Counted from the first letter of the stretch, positions 10,622-23,303 are shown. The stretch: DNA of 64,000 bases from Moniliophthora roreri (GCA_001466705.2 LATX02000189.1:1054001-1118000); one strand, 5' to 3'. Notes: a model not told the origin generated them from the letters alone. Numbers and translations are program-made.

Positions 10622-13600
10622 TCATATATTGGTAGGGAATCGCTCATTCCGCATTCCCCGAGTTAAAGTCAGAAGGAGGCTTTCAATACGACTCTGGCGG
10701 TCCTGCGAAATATTTGAGCAAACAACGGGAGACAGGTAGACTATGTTGGAACAGACCTGGAGTTCCTTTATCTCATCTCTGAGTCCTCGAACCGGATCCT
10801 TCATATCACCGACCAATTCCTCCATACGTTTCACGCTTTCTTTCAGCTGAGCCGTATCCGCCGTCACCTCTTTGCTGCTACCTCGAGTAAAGAGCTTTGC
10901 CAATGGAGATGAAGGGGGCGGGTCTAAATTGGTCGAAACATACGGACGAGGTGAACCAAGAGGAGATGGATTTTCCCTTCGTGACGGTGTAACCAGACTG
11001 GACGGCCTTTGACGACCACTTGGAGAGGGCGATATTCTGCGATGTATGGGCTCTCGTGAGTTAACCGAGCGCAGGCGAGGGACTTCGTCATCCGACATTT
11101 CAGAGAGTTCTACTTCATGTTCTGCCTCAACATCGAATATCGCCTCATACAAATCGGATGATGATGAACCAACGAGGGCTTCCACTAGAGGTGTGTGTTT
11201 GATGTGTCGAGGGAGGCTATTGAAGAAATTGAGTGCAGCTTCCTTGCCGGATTTGTGTAGGAGCTGTCCTGAAGTCAGATATCGTTCGTAGAAACCGATT
11301 ACCACGAGGATAGGGAAGTTGGTTAATTTAATCAGGAAGACGTTCACGGAATGCAGCGCCCGCGGACTGAGAACCCAACTCAATGGCTTGAGCACCACGA
11401 AAGCCAAGATGTTGAACGGTGGTTGATAGGAGAAAAGCGCATCTGCTTTAACGCTAACAGAAAAATTTAGTGTGATGATGCGTGAGGATTGCTGAATACT
11501 AACCCTTCAATCGTGGTAATAGTGAATTGAAAAAGATACTACATGAGGGCAACGTTCAGCAGCGGTTATATTTTTTTCCCATAATCGTTGCAGTCTCACC
11601 TCTTTTGTCGCATTCTACAAAAATAGCATTAATCTTGTGAGAGAAGTACGTTGTACGCCATGAGACTCACCGCATCAATCCTAGCGACAGTATTCGATAG
11701 TATTGAGATCAGAACTAGCTCGGATGTTGGTAAACAGCGACTGGGAAGAAGTTCGTGCGCTCAACTCGTCAGAAGAAGTGTGTTCGACAGCGCGGCGAAG
11801 CAGGTCATCAATATTGGGCCAAAAAGTGGATGGAAGCTCGTGGCTTGTGCAAAGCTGAGATAAGTGTTTCCGAACCAGATCTGAACTATGAGCCAGGAGA
11901 TCGACCTGAGAGTCCATTCATGGCCATCTTTAGCTGCTCCCAAAGTCCTCCGTAAGTATTAAGGGCGAAGTGCAAACGTTGTGATGTTACCTAAGGTCCA
12001 CAAAGTGAAAAGTAGTCCTGAAAAGCATATCGCAGCGATGCTGATGAAGAAGAGGAATTGAGAGATCATGGCCCGCAAGGACCTTGCAGAAAGCGTTAGT
12101 CAATTGCAATCCCCAATTGAACATCCACCTACAGAATGACAATATGATTCGAAACAGCAAAGAATGCCAGGCTGTCGAACACAGTGAGTTCTTGGTGGGT
12201 GGGTGTAGCTAGAAGATACTTACCGAGGGAATAAGATACATGCGTCAATCGCCAAGATATCAAACGCCATTTCGGAAGAATGAGCTAGTTTTACGAATAA
12301 TATATCAGATGATATAGTATTAGCTCTTCAGGTGGGCGCACCATCTCCATTCGCAATACCAGTTAAGCGGAATCCGAGATACAGGGAAAATATGACAATG
12401 AATGAGGTATCGAAAACATTCCACATCTATTGTGCCGTAGTCAGAATTCTGAAAACAAGATCTCGTTTTCAGGATTACATTGGCGATGTAAACTGAAAAG
12501 AGGTCAGTGAACGAGAAAACATAAAGATGGAGAACGACCCGGGGCGTACTTTGCCATCCATGTTCCATTGCAGCGGTGTACTCCTGGAGGGCGAAGGCGC
12601 TCGCAAAAACGATGAAGACGTACTCCCACAGGGACATCGCGTCGGCGTTCTTATCTGATACTTTTCATGAGCCACCGAGGACAGTCAAACTCTCGGCACT
12701 TACTTGATAAACATAGTACGAAGGTGACCAGCAAGAATGCAAAGTTAAGGAACTCGAGGATTGCTCCGTACTTTGGCACGCGAAGGCTGTAACGAATTCA
12801 TAACAATCCGAATAATAAAGACGCAAGACAAACCGATAGTGGTCAAGGAATGGAGAGGAGTTCGAATCATATATCTATATCGGAACGTTGTTAGCGGAAG
12901 CTAGAGTATGGCATGTGTCCGAACGAACCTGGATGCCGCGAGGTTTATAGTTATCCGCAAGAACAGATCTTGTCGCTGCAGTGGTGAAAATAACTTTTCC
13001 AATATAAATATCGTTGACCACCTTCTGGACAATGGGGTGTGCCACAAAGCTTTTGGCGTCAGTTGCAATGGCCATCTGGAATGTAATGAATTGAAATGAC
13101 TATAATATTACAGGGAAACGGGTACTTGCCTCGAGGGCACTCTGAGGATTATCACTTGCGTTGTCACCGACAAGAAGCACGACTTCATCAACAAAACTGG
13201 ATGGAGCACCTAATTTCATTGTCACCAATGTCGACATCTTGATGCCGAACGTCACTCACCGGCGAGCGGATTCCAACAAGTCGTCAGAACAGCGGTCAAC
13301 TGGATGTAGTCGGACGCGAAATGTTGGAGAAGTTTTGTAGCAATTATCTCGGATAGGTTCGCTCGAGAAAGATTTACTGACCAAAAGATAAAAAAGGAAT
13401 GAGAATGCGAATAGCCATCAACATTCAAAACGAGCCACGCACCTGCAGCGTACGCCAAATCCTCCTCTGACAGTTGCATGTAATAAGCCCGTACAACGAG
13501 ACATGCGTAGACTACCGACAGATTCCGAAGCCGAGCGAACTTGTAAACAATGGGTCTCACGACAGAGAAGTTGATGTCGGACGCAGTAAGCTGACTATCG

Positions 13601-13902
13601 TGTTGGGTGGATCAGCAAGTGCAGAAGGGAGAAGCCGAGGCTGACGCACTCCCAACTGAGAGCAGAATCTGCACGGTTGGTGTGGATGAATCTATGGGAC
13701 CTAAGACTGTTTACAGGAAGCGCTCACCGATAGTATTCTATGGGGATGGAATTCAGAGAGCACTATGTGGAAGGAGAGGAGCCTTGGCACTCACGAAAAC
13801 CTCTTTCTTGATGGATGGAATGAGCGGGAATACCTTGACGGACGCAAGATACTCGGGCGACGGAGCGAGCATGGGTGTACTAGGCGCTACCTCTGGATCC
13901 AT
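10622..13902 (-). CDS. Yvc1-like TRP-family vacuolar cation channel
   Basis: Yvc1 (TRPY) is a Ca-permeable, stretch-activated channel of the fungal vacuole. Start at 13902 (MDPEVAPSTPMLAPSPEY), a cytosolic N-terminus continuing with RPIVYKFARLRNLSVVYA and LVVRAYYMQLSEEDLAYA. The first membrane region includes MSLWEYVFIVFASAFALQEY at about 12637. The pore helix and last transmembrane segment are unmistakable: IWFGNTYLSFAQATSFHP, then LFGPILMTCFAALSNTLLL (about 11880-11765). After the pore, FVVLKPLSWVLSPRALHS and LIKLTNFPILVVIGFYERYL match the conserved post-S6 region of fungal TRPY. The C-terminal tail has acidic and Ser/Pro parts and ends in a coiled coil (ESVKRMEELVGDMKDPVRGL). The last intron separates KELQ from DRQSRIES and the stop is at 10622. 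The gene has many exons; internal joins are approximate. Confidence 0.9.
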
Positions 13903-14160
13903 TGTGCAGCTGTGGGCGATTGGGAAATAAGGATCAATGAGGATGAGACATCCAACCAAATAGTAATGTGGCAGCGGTTAACTATTTCGGTCCCTGGTCA
14001 ACGATTTGAACACTTTTTTACGACACAGTGAGGCAAGCTTAAGTGCTTGCTGTAGCAGGGGATTTGTTTTACACAGTGTACAATGATCAAAATACAGATA
14101 AATCCTATCCTAATAAGTAACTTAACCTATAGCGTCCGGCGCGTCCATATTATGCTCAGG

Positions 14161-15617
14161 TCATCCCTCCCTTCGCTTCCCCCTCTCCCGATGCGCACTA
14201 ATCTCGGATAAATCGAGAGGTTGAGGACGAGTTACTGTCCTGCTGCCTGGCGTCCGGGGACCAGTTGGTCGAGACCGGGGTGATGAAGGAGGTGAATGTG
14301 GTATGTGAGGTGGCGGCGGAGGGCGGTCATGACCTCTACTCGAAATCGGCTCTATAAGTGAAGTGGGTGAGGCTGAAGGTGCCTTGGAATGGGAAGGGAG
14401 TGACATGATATCTGCTCGTGGCCATCTACCAAGGGGCGGCGGTGTCGGTGTCTTCGTTGACGAAGGTGATTGATGTACGGGAGAAGGTTCCTTAAAGCTG
14501 CTTGAAGCGAGGGACGACATCATAAATTTGGGATATAGAGCATTGTGAGCGGATGGTTGGGGCTTCGGAACTTCAGGACCTTCAGGAGCTGATGGCTCGA
14601 ATGGTGGGAGTTGATCAGTGGGTTGAAAGTGCTCTATCCGGTAATCCGGGCTCAGACCTGAGCGATACGAGTACATCATGGTAGGTGCTGCAGGTCTTCG
14701 GGGCTGTGGAGCAACGATCGAAGCTGGATTCCTCCCGAAACTAGATAGTGGTGGGAAACTCGTCAGCGGAGGTACGATCGGAGGAGGTTTGTTCATTTTG
14801 GGATTTCGACTTTCAGGAAGGTTGTGGATGTTGTGCTGCCAGATCCGAGAGTCCTGCTTGGAATAGATGATCAGGAACGTTGCCATTGCGGTGACATAGA
14901 GTGACACTATAAGTTCAGGGTAAGTCCAACGGTCAAGTACTAAAGAATGCTACGAACGAATGATGGCATTCATCCAGGCGAAAGCTATGAGCACTTTGGC
15001 CGAGATGCATCCAAGAGGGTCCAAAGCTGAAAAGCTTTTAGTTGGTTGGCCAATGAAGTAAAAATGGGAGCACGCACCGTCACATGAATACTGTGGAACT
15101 ACGACAGAAGCGGCTATGGCCCCAGCTGTGCAATGAAGCGAAATGAATTGGATTTATTGCCAGGTGAGGTCGAAACGCACAGAGCTGCAGTAGAGAACAG
15201 ATGCCTGTCCATACGAGTTCAAACCAAAGCCGACTGGTGATAGCATTTCTGCGGCCAAGCTCGGTGAAGATACTGGTGATTACGATGGCTTGTGTGAGAG
15301 AATCCCAAGTACGAATGAGCACCAACATACATAGCAAAGACCACTATCAATCCTGATGCGCCCACGAATATCAGGAAAGCATCTACGTTGTTGGCAGTAG
15401 TATCTATACAATCGTCAGAGAAGGGATGGGTATCTAGGAAAAAGTCACAACGTACGAGCCGGTACAAAAGTAATATTCCAGACTGCAACGCTCGAAATTA
15501 TGGCATTAAAAACGATAAAAAACCCTGGGGAAGCACCTTAGTGAGGAAGATCGAGAGAAAGGGTCTAAAACACGCACCGAACACGACATAGCGGAACAGA
15601 ATAATGGTGTGTTGCAT
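14161..15617 (-). CDS. MARVEL-like four-helix membrane protein with Pro-rich tail (copy 3)
   Basis: Start at 15617 (MQHTIILFRYVVFG), then FNAIISSVAVWNITFVPAR (helix 1), ANNVDAFLIFVGASGLIVVF (helix 2), SRLWFELVWTGICSLLQL joined to AGAIAASVVVPQYSCD (helix 3 and Cys loop), DPLGCISAKVLIAFAWMNAI and VTAMATFLIIYSK (helix 4). The W..L.W..L..L.LAGAIA pattern followed by Cys-containing loop and a FAW motif is the best MARVEL-like match of the four in this window. The tail of about 225 residues is Pro- and Ser-rich (DRPPPPPHIPHSPPSSPRS) and stops at 14161. It lies just downstream of the POT transporter promoter and upstream of the Yvc1-like gene. A link to membrane domains such as eisosomes is only an inference from the fold. 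Confidence 0.72.
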
Positions 15618-16456
15618 GCCTCATGAAGCACAGACCAATGGTGTTTCTGCAGGCCAGTGGAAGGTGGTCGAGGGTAAGGAAAAGAATGGGTCCGTGGGTA
15701 GAAAGGACTATGGGGATGGACGGACATTTTGAGCCAGGAACGGGGGATGCCATCATGGCCCCAATCACCGCAGGCTCCCGTGTCCCGAGCTTGCTCAGTG
15801 CGTTTGCCCCATGCACACAGCTGGCACACACCCGAATCTTTTCCTTCCATCATTGGCCGTTCTCAGGCTATTCTATGTTTTCATCAAGATCATTAGAACA
15901 CGTCTTTTCGGTTCCATTTGGCTTGTCCAAGCCACAGGACGCTCCAGACTTTGTCACTGCGCTCGTGATGATAGTGCACGAGCGCATGTCTCGCCCATCG
16001 ACCTAACAATTACTTTTTTTTTTTTAGGCGGGATGACAGCTCCAAATAGCAAGTCAGACTCCCCGGGGACCTAAAACTACTCCTGATTCCTGTCCAAAGT
16101 TAGTGCGCCTATCTCTTCCATAAACGTCACGGGCCCTACTCGTTTTACCCACATCCCTCAATTGTCAATGCAGCCCGGGGTCATGTCTTCGAGATATCCT
16201 TAACTGGCCAACGGCGTACGGATATCCGAGACCCCTGGCCTGATGATCTCATCATATTCGCCTGAGCCTGCTAGTGGCGTTCTGTACATATATACATGGG
16301 TTGGGTCGTATGTGAAAGGTTTCAAGACACTTTCCCTCCTACCGCCGGTCCACAAGGGCACGCCTAGTCCACGCACACATAAGGTCCGCCGTCTTCGTGC
16401 TTCAACCACGTCTTATACTCATCCATAGTTTTCCAGTCAATAGTTGCTGTCTTTCC
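15618..16456. other. divergent intergenic region with hairpin and T12 run
   Basis: This gap of 839 bp lies between the starts of MARVEL-like 3 and the POT transporter. At 15958-15967 and 15977-15986 there is a perfect 10-bp inverted repeat (TGCGCTCGTG / CACGAGCGCA) around a 9-nt loop, and a run of 12 T follows at 16014-16025. Open frames on the plus strand at 15623-16074 have no recognisable features. The rest should be the two promoters. Confidence 0.4.
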
Positions 16457-19015
16457 ATGAATACTCCAGACCACAAGCAGTCTATCGATGATCATGCCAG
16501 TGCGCCCACTTTGGATTATAGCGACGATGACGGACGTCCGCCAACAGAGGAGGAACGAGGTACGATCCACTTTGCAATGATATAGGTAGATTCACCACTG
16601 ACTGGAATGTTAACTATTTAGCAACCTTACAACGTATCCCTGGGAACATTCCTTGGACGGCGTACACGATATGCATTGTAGAGTTCGGTGAGGTTCTAGG
16701 AGACAGGTTGTAGTGACCATGCTAATATCCCTTTGTAGCTGAACGGGCAAGTTACTTCGGCTGCGCTGCAGTATTCTCAGTGAGACCAATGTCTGTTTTG
16801 CTTTGTCCGCATTGATCGGGAAGTCGATTTCAGAACTTTATACAACGTCCGGTGTGTCTTCGGCCTTCTTCGACTGATGTAGCAAAATTAATTTCGAGCA
16901 AACAGTTGCCTCCGGGGGGAAACGGTGCAGGTGCTCCACCGCCCGGAACACAGCTAAGTGGTGCGCACCAAAATTACAATGGATGTACGCATAATTTACA
17001 TGCTTTTTAGCCGGAGCTCTTGGGCTGGGTCTACAGGCAGCTACCGCAATCACCAAAACCTTTTCCTTTGTTGCATTCGCCCTACCTATTCTCGGGGGCA
17101 TACTGGCCGATCAACGATGGGGGCGTTTCAAGACTGTGTGCATTGGCACGGCACTGTGTGCTATTGGTACTCAGGTTCTGTTCGTCCGTGGCTGGACGAG
17201 AATCAACTGAACATCATCTTATAGCTCATGTTATTCTCGTCATTGCAGCGATCCCATCAGTGATTGCTGGAGGTCATGCAATTGTTCCATTCATCATTTC
17301 AATCGTAATTTTAGCCCTTGGTAGGTCTATCTGAGAAAAACCCCCGCATTAGACTAATCCAACCACGCTAGGGACTGGATTTATCAAACCTTGCATCGTG
17401 CCAATCCTCTCCGACCAGTCGGCTGTGAAATCCGAGTTCATCAAAACCCTCCCAAATGGCAAAAAGGTCATAGTGGATCCGTCACTAAGCGTTCAAAACA
17501 TGATCACGATTTACTGTGAGGACGTATTCCAAGTGGTTTTTCCTGACTCTGATGTACTCCAGGCTGGAGCATCAACTTCGGGACCTTCTTTACGCTAGCC
17601 ACGTCGTATTCAGCTAAACGCGTCGGGTCTGTATGTCACGTAAACATTGCAGCAAAACTGACTCGTTCGCAGTTATTGGCTGGCCTTCACTATCCCGGGT
17701 GCATTGTTTTTCATCATGCCTCTCGGTTTAATACTAGTGAATCGCCGTATTGTCAAAGTCGCCCCAGAAGGATCAGCCCTTTTGGACGTTTTCAGAATGT
17801 TCCGAGTTATTGGTTTCAAAGGATTGCTTCGAGGTGGAGATAGCTGGGATGTAGCAAGACCAGTGAGCATCAGTCTCCCATAAGTCTTCTCCTTTTTTAT
17901 ATAGCCCTCGCAGTCCAAAAAACAGCACCTTGATACCCGGAAGTCCAGGATGATTACATGGGATGATGAATTCGTGGATGAAGTTCGGCGAACCCTAAGG
18001 GCATGCCGACTCTTTCTATTGATGCCTATTTATCTCGTAGCAGATGTTGGGCTAGGTGCGCTCGAATGGCTTGATATCACCGAATAGAACGCTCACTGCG
18101 TTTTTCTAGACAACATACTAGTGAATCAAGGTGAGCTTCATGGTGCAATTTCCAATTCTTTTGCTTATGGAAATGCATGTAGCTGCTTCTATGACCAGCA
18201 ACGGAGCACCAAACGACCTTATACAAAGTTTCAATGCTCTGACACTTGTCTTTTTTACGCCTTTCTTCCAATATGTGATATGGCCATTCTTTCATAGAAT
18301 GAAGATAAAAACGCCTCCAGTCCGTCGAATGGTCGCTGGATATATAATATCTGCTCTGGGAATGGGTAATTTCGTATGTCTATTTGCACGTATTGTCTTC
18401 GTTAACTCGCGTACCTAGTTTTCGGCGCTGTCCTTCAATACCGCGTTTACAAGACTTCGCCGTGTGGATACTCAGCTTCTACATGCAGTCTTAAGGGTTC
18501 TGTTTCGCCTATCTCTATTTGGTGAGTGGATCAAGTTTTCAAAGTATGCTGTTTGCTGCACTGGAATGCATGTTTACCAAAATGTACAGGTGGCAGGTAC
18601 CGATACCTGCTCTTGAAGCTATCGCGAGTAGGCCTATCCAGCTTGAGAGTATTGTGAACCTGTGTTTAATCTGACTCTGCAGGCATTTGCATCAATTACA
18701 CCTCTTACGAGATTGCGATTACAATGGCACCTCGTCGCATGAAAAGTCTGGTGTTTGCCATCGTTCTGTTCATGGCTGCACTTTCTTCAGCCCTGGTTCT
18801 GATCGTATCACCTACTTTCGTTGACCCGAATCTGTAAGTTGTTTTCCTCTTGCAGTGTATCTGTTACGGCCTGACTTGAGCTGCATCACAGCATCTGGCC
18901 TTTTGCGGCGCTAGCCGTCGCGACAACTATCTGTGGCATGTTTACTTGGATTTTCCTCCGTGACATGGATGACGAATACGAAAGAGTTGTTTCGAAAGGT
19001 GTCAGTTCAACATGA
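16457..19015 (+). CDS. POT/PTR-family proton-coupled oligopeptide transporter
   Basis: The POT (PTR2) family of the major facilitator superfamily imports di- and tripeptides with protons at the plasma membrane. Start at 16457 (MNTPDHKQSIDD), with an acidic cytosolic N-terminus. Helix 1 carries the ExxER proton-coupling motif as EFAERASYFG, assembled across an intron near 16690-16740. The PTR signature follows: LPILGGILADQRWGRFKTV, and then LGTGFIKPCIVPILSDQ, the counterpart of GTGGIKPxxxxxxxDQ. Later exons give WSINFGTFFTLATSYSA, FTIPGALFFIMPLGLILV, FNALTLVFFTPFFQYVIW, RRMVAGYIISALGMV, the helix-10 block NYTSYEIAITMAPRRMKSL, and IWPFAALAVATTICGMFTWI before the stop at 19013-19015. About ten introns. 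The F of the canonical ERFxYY is Ala here. Substrate specificity cannot be read from sequence. No sign of inactivation. Confidence 0.9.
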
Positions 19016-19155
19016 TATTGCTACATGTATTCAGGCATGCATCTTAGAGCAGGACACGGGAATATTGATTTACATGTATCCATTTGACAAAGAGGCTGGA
19101 ATAATAACAAGCTACTATGCAATAAGGTATATCCAATAGATGCGAGTACTTAGAG

Positions 19156-19385
19156 AAAAAAAGAAGTATGGTGAATGATACAATAAGGGGCGGAGTGCGG
19201 CACTCACACCCAGGCATCCGAGAAACGGGATGCAGCCCGTCTGACCGCACCTAGATGGTCTTCCAGAGAACTTGTGTAACATTGTTCTCGGCCATCCGGT
19301 TCTGGAGACTCCGTCGAGCTCGTCGGGCAGGCCGGGGGCAACCTTTCGGGGCCCTATAGCTAAATTTGAGCGGGGCTTGCGTAGA
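19156..19385 (-). ncRNA. possible structured non-coding RNA
   Basis: Between the POT and PP4R1-like genes the sequence becomes GC-rich and full of short inverted repeats, without a coding frame. Visible stems: GTGCGG 19195-19200 with CCGCAC 19245-19250, enclosing GCATCC 19214-19219 with GGATGC 19228-19233; and GAGAAC 19266-19271 with GTTCTC 19284-19289. On the minus strand the block is followed by seven Ts (19162-19156), which could end a pol III transcript. The GGGCTGCATCCCG..CTCGGATGCCTGGG part recalls the Alu domain of SRP RNA, but it sits near the 3' end of the putative transcript, which is the wrong place, and I see no S-domain motif. No tRNA fit. It may instead be a structured 3' UTR. 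Confidence 0.25.
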
Positions 19386-19387
19386 TG

Positions 19388-22300
19388 TCACGCTTCTACA
19401 CTGACAGCGATCTTGGGTTGCTGAATTACAACTTTAGAGGAGGGAGGCGGACGAGAAAATGTCGACACTGTGACAGACGAGCTCCTCGCACGCGCGGAAG
19501 ACGAAGAAGACGAAGATCTAAGTGAGTCTGCATTCGGTGACTTCAGCTGTTCCTCAGCATGAAGACCAGCAACGAATGCTTTAACCTCGTCGGACGTATC
19601 CGTCTTCAAGACATTGACAACCTTGAGAACACGTTGCGGAATTGGCTTGCCACTATCCGTATGACGAGCTAGATGACGAAGGCGTTAAAGTTGGAACAGA
19701 TGTGTTGAGAAGGAGCCTCACCAAAAGTTGTTCCCATGAGTCGGGCTAGGCCTATTCGTACGCCGAGGATCGGATCATTAGTTAAAGTTTCAAATGGCGG
19801 GCAAGCTTCATCTTCAAAGGTCAGTGCAACCTCCCCACTAGGCTGTGGCTGTGTGAGGGCCTGTAGGCACGCAATGAATCTGAAATTCAATGAGCCAGTG
19901 AGCGTGTGAGTCGTATGCATTACTTACGTCATTCGCTTTCGAGAGGTATCAGAGGAGGCCAATATACGAAGTTCTGTCCGTAAAACGCCGAAAGCTTCAT
20001 TCGATCTCTGAAATTTGAGCCATAGGGACTGGAGCTGCAAAAAACCGTCAATTCTTGGCCTTCTCAGCTGAATAATTCACTTACTGCGCTGATACCCGCT
20101 TCTCTTACTGCATTAAAGGGATCCAACAGAGATAACACTTCCATCCGAGCAATCAAAACCCAGAGGTCTTGTCCCTGCGCCGCCTCCGCTATCCATCCCA
20201 AAAGCCCTGCAACCTTCTCCCGCTCCCTCCATCCTTTCAGTAACCCACCTTCCCACACTACCAACAGATCAAATAATAGCTCCTTCTGCCCGGTCTTGTC
20301 GAGGGCAACAAAGAACACCTCCAACGCCCCGGCTGCCTTCATCCTAACTTCTGCATCCTCGTTTCGCACACATGTACGCCATACACCCATCAAGTCTTTC
20401 CGTGCATATTCAGGACCAAGGATCTTGGCCATTTCACCCAAAGATGCGGCAAGCGTGCGTTTAACACCAAACACATTGCTCTCGGCCAATGAAATATATG
20501 TTTCCCGCAGTTCAGAAGACCATCGCGATCGTCCAAGTGTCAGAGCAACAGCAGGCACGTTGAATGCACATATCAGCGGTCGTGTCGAGTCTTCGTAAAA
20601 CGCCTGCAAGGCTGCAGTTCTGGAGATAGCGTCTCCCTTTATCCACTCCTTCTCGATTAAGGACTGGTTTTGGTGACAGTTCAAAACCCGCCGGTCTTCT
20701 GTTCTCCCTAGGAACATCTGCAGCAGTTGCTTTGGGGGTATATCGTCTTCATCGGAAGGCAGGTGCTCTGAGTGAAAAGTGTAAATGACTTCGCCCAGTG
20801 CCTCGAGAACACCAGAACGGACTTCCGGTGACTCGTCCATGCTCATGGGCACGAGGATGTCGAGAGCCAATTCACGCCGTTTCCTGGGACTCAACCGAGT
20901 GAGAATTGGGGGGAGCGCGTATAAGGATGAATGTCGGACTTGATAAGCCGAATCAGACACCACATTAGAAAGCAGCGGCATCTGACAATTGATCAGTACA
21001 GCACAAATAGTTCGGGTGATTGGTGACTTACTAGAGTGAGGAGAACAAGTTCTTCCGGCACAACCTTTGCCAATGCGCCGAGTGCAAAGCATGCTTCTTG
21101 TCGAACCCAGTATATAGGGTCTTGAGAAACACGTTCAACCTCTTTGACAAAGGCACGCTTCGTAGCCTCATCAAGGCATCCTTGAGAGTGTCCACGGTCA
21201 CTAAAAGGAAAAGCAAGATTTCAGATAATGTGTCTTACCACTAGCAGCCACTGCGGCCATAAGGCTCATACTACTCAGCCTTCCAATTGCAGCGTGATCA
21301 TTCTTGCCAATGTCTTCCATGTATTCGTCGTTGTGTGTTCGCTCGCCGTCAGGAAATACGCTGGCGCCGCAAACACGTTGGAGCTGACCAGACAAAGGTC
21401 CTTGGCTGTCCTGCGTCGTGTCGTTGTTTGGGGCCGACAGTCCGTTCAGTGAGTCCTGGCTACCCATCGATGAGAATTCGGTTAAAGGCACCGGTTGCGC
21501 ATGGGGGGTTGGATTAGGATCAGACCAGTAGGGCCGTTGCGACAAATTAGAAGAGTTTGAAGATATTGAAAATTGCGAGGTGAGAGATTCAATGGAGACA
21601 GGATTGGAGGAAATAGACAATGATGACGACAACGGGCTCGCCTCGTCAGATGACGGAGAGACGAGGATCCTAGGTGAATAATGTGTTGGAAGCGAGAGGC
21701 TCTCGTCATCGAGCGAGGAAGCGCTTGTCCCTGTGGTGGAACCAGGTGTCGAGCCATTCGACTCTAAACTGGAAATACTAGCTGGGGAGCCACCTTGGCT
21801 TGTTCCCCTACCAGGTGTCTTGTCTTTGTAACCGGATGGGGAGACTGGGAAATACGGATTGACACTGCCGTCCAGTTTCGACTTGTCATCCTCCGATTGT
21901 TCAATGCGATGATTCGTGATCTGGAGTTCGCAACCCGGACTATCATATTTTTCAGGACTCTCCGCTACCTGTATGACGAGATTTTCTCGTGTGTCGGGTG
22001 CAGTGTATCCGGCGGTATGATCGGGGTGTTGAAACTCAAGAGCATCGTCGTAATATTGAGAATCGTCGGTGTCGTCATTTGCATTGGGGTCACCCTCGGC
22101 ATCCAGACGGCCCATCCCAATGACTACTTGATACAGAATTTCTTTCTCAAAGAGCGCGCGCTCGACCTTGCCAAAGAGGCCCACGTTGAGCTCACCCTCC
22201 GGATCAATGTCCAAGCCCGTTGGGCCTGTTGATGAAAGATTGGTCGAATGATCCATGGTTGATGACGATACTCTATTGCTGTCCATGCCGTCCACACGCC

Positions 22301-23303
22301 GTATCCGCTCCAAAAGCTGGACGACAGTGTACCGCGCTGTTTCACCGACAATGATATTTGGACTGAGGAGCAAGGTGCCAAGAATGGGTGTGAACTCTTG
22401 AACGGAAATCAAGGGCGGTCGCTCGTGGTCATGAAAATCCGGAGGGTTCATATCATCTTGGTTCATGCTGTCCTCTGGGGTGAGCTGACAGTGCTATATT
22501 AAATAAACGTACGTCAGAAACTGTGATGGATGGTCCGCAATGCGGGATAGCGCAATACGTACGGTGAGAAACCACCACATGATGTTCACTAGCCTTGAAG
22601 AAAACGCTTCCTTGACCATCTCATCTTTGGAGTAAAAGTAATTAGATAGATGAATAATGATAAATAGGATGCACGCACCTTCGTCCATAGCCAGAGTATT
22701 CAGCAGAGGTAACACATACTCCACGGCCTCGTGAGGCGTAACATGCTCCAACCATTCGGGCAACACATTGGCAATAAAGATACGATGGTACGATGCCTTA
22801 CTCCGAGAATAAAGATAGATCTTCTCTAGAGTGCTAAGGCCTTCATCATCGAATACCATGTCGGCGGGAAGCTCCGGGGGTTCTGGAAAGGCTTCCTGTG
22901 CAATATTGGTGACAGAAGAGACGTGATTCGGTTCTTGAGGCGCAGAGTGAGAGGCCGGCAGGTAAGCATTCGGAGGTGAAATTGAAGCAAAGGGATACTG
23001 AGTCGACGGAGAATGTGATTGGGGCGGAATAGTGATGTGAAGAACGGGTAAAGGTGGGGGAGAGCCTGGGGTGGATGGCTGCTGGTCCTTGGGGGTTTCT
23101 GCCAAGGGTGTAGACGGTGCTGTATAAAAGGTGACTGGGGGTGAAAGCAGAGGGCTGGGTGTAGACTGAAGGGGGTCTTCTTGGATGATTGCAGCCGGAG
23201 ACGAGGAATAAGCTATGGGACGAAATGGCGAAGGAGGCATTGGGATGAACGAAGGCCTTGCAGGTGCATTATTCGATGGTGATAGAGTCGGATTTTCCTG
23301 CAT
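19388..23303 (-). CDS. PP4R1-like HEAT-repeat regulatory subunit of protein phosphatase 4
   Basis: PP4R1 proteins are HEAT-repeat scaffolds that bind the PP4 catalytic subunit. Start is taken at 23303 (MQENPTLSPSNN), giving a Pro/Ser-rich N-terminus of about 150 residues; an in-frame ATG at 23366 is less likely. The first conserved block is EGLSTLEKIYLYSRSKASYH, then EWLEHVTPHEAVEYVLPLLN and later LISVQEFTPILGTLLLSPNI with ETARYTVVQLLERIRR. A long disordered insert (about 21500-22050, SISSLESNGSTPGSTTG) follows. HEAT repeats resume with DSAYQVRHSSLYALPPILTR, MDESPEVRSGVLEALGEVIY, NVFGVKRTLAASLGEMAKIL, NEDAEVRMKAAGALEVFFVA and PFNAVREAGISAVSELF. The C-terminus ends in a Ser-rich tail and the stop at 19388. 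Assignment rests on the repeat pattern and the N-terminal block; another HEAT-repeat PP2A-type subunit remains possible. Confidence 0.7.

Noticed and set aside
12860..12885. GAGTTCGAATCAT, like a tRNA T-loop
   Set aside because: It lies inside the Yvc1-like gene and no acceptor or anticodon stem can be formed around it.
15623..16074. Plus-strand frames between MARVEL-like 3 and POT
   Set aside because: The peptides have no domain, and most lie over or beside promoter sequence of both genes.
19156..19385. SRP RNA
   Set aside because: Only a short Alu-like stretch matches, at the wrong end of the putative transcript, and no S-domain GNAR loop is seen. Kept as an unnamed candidate RNA.
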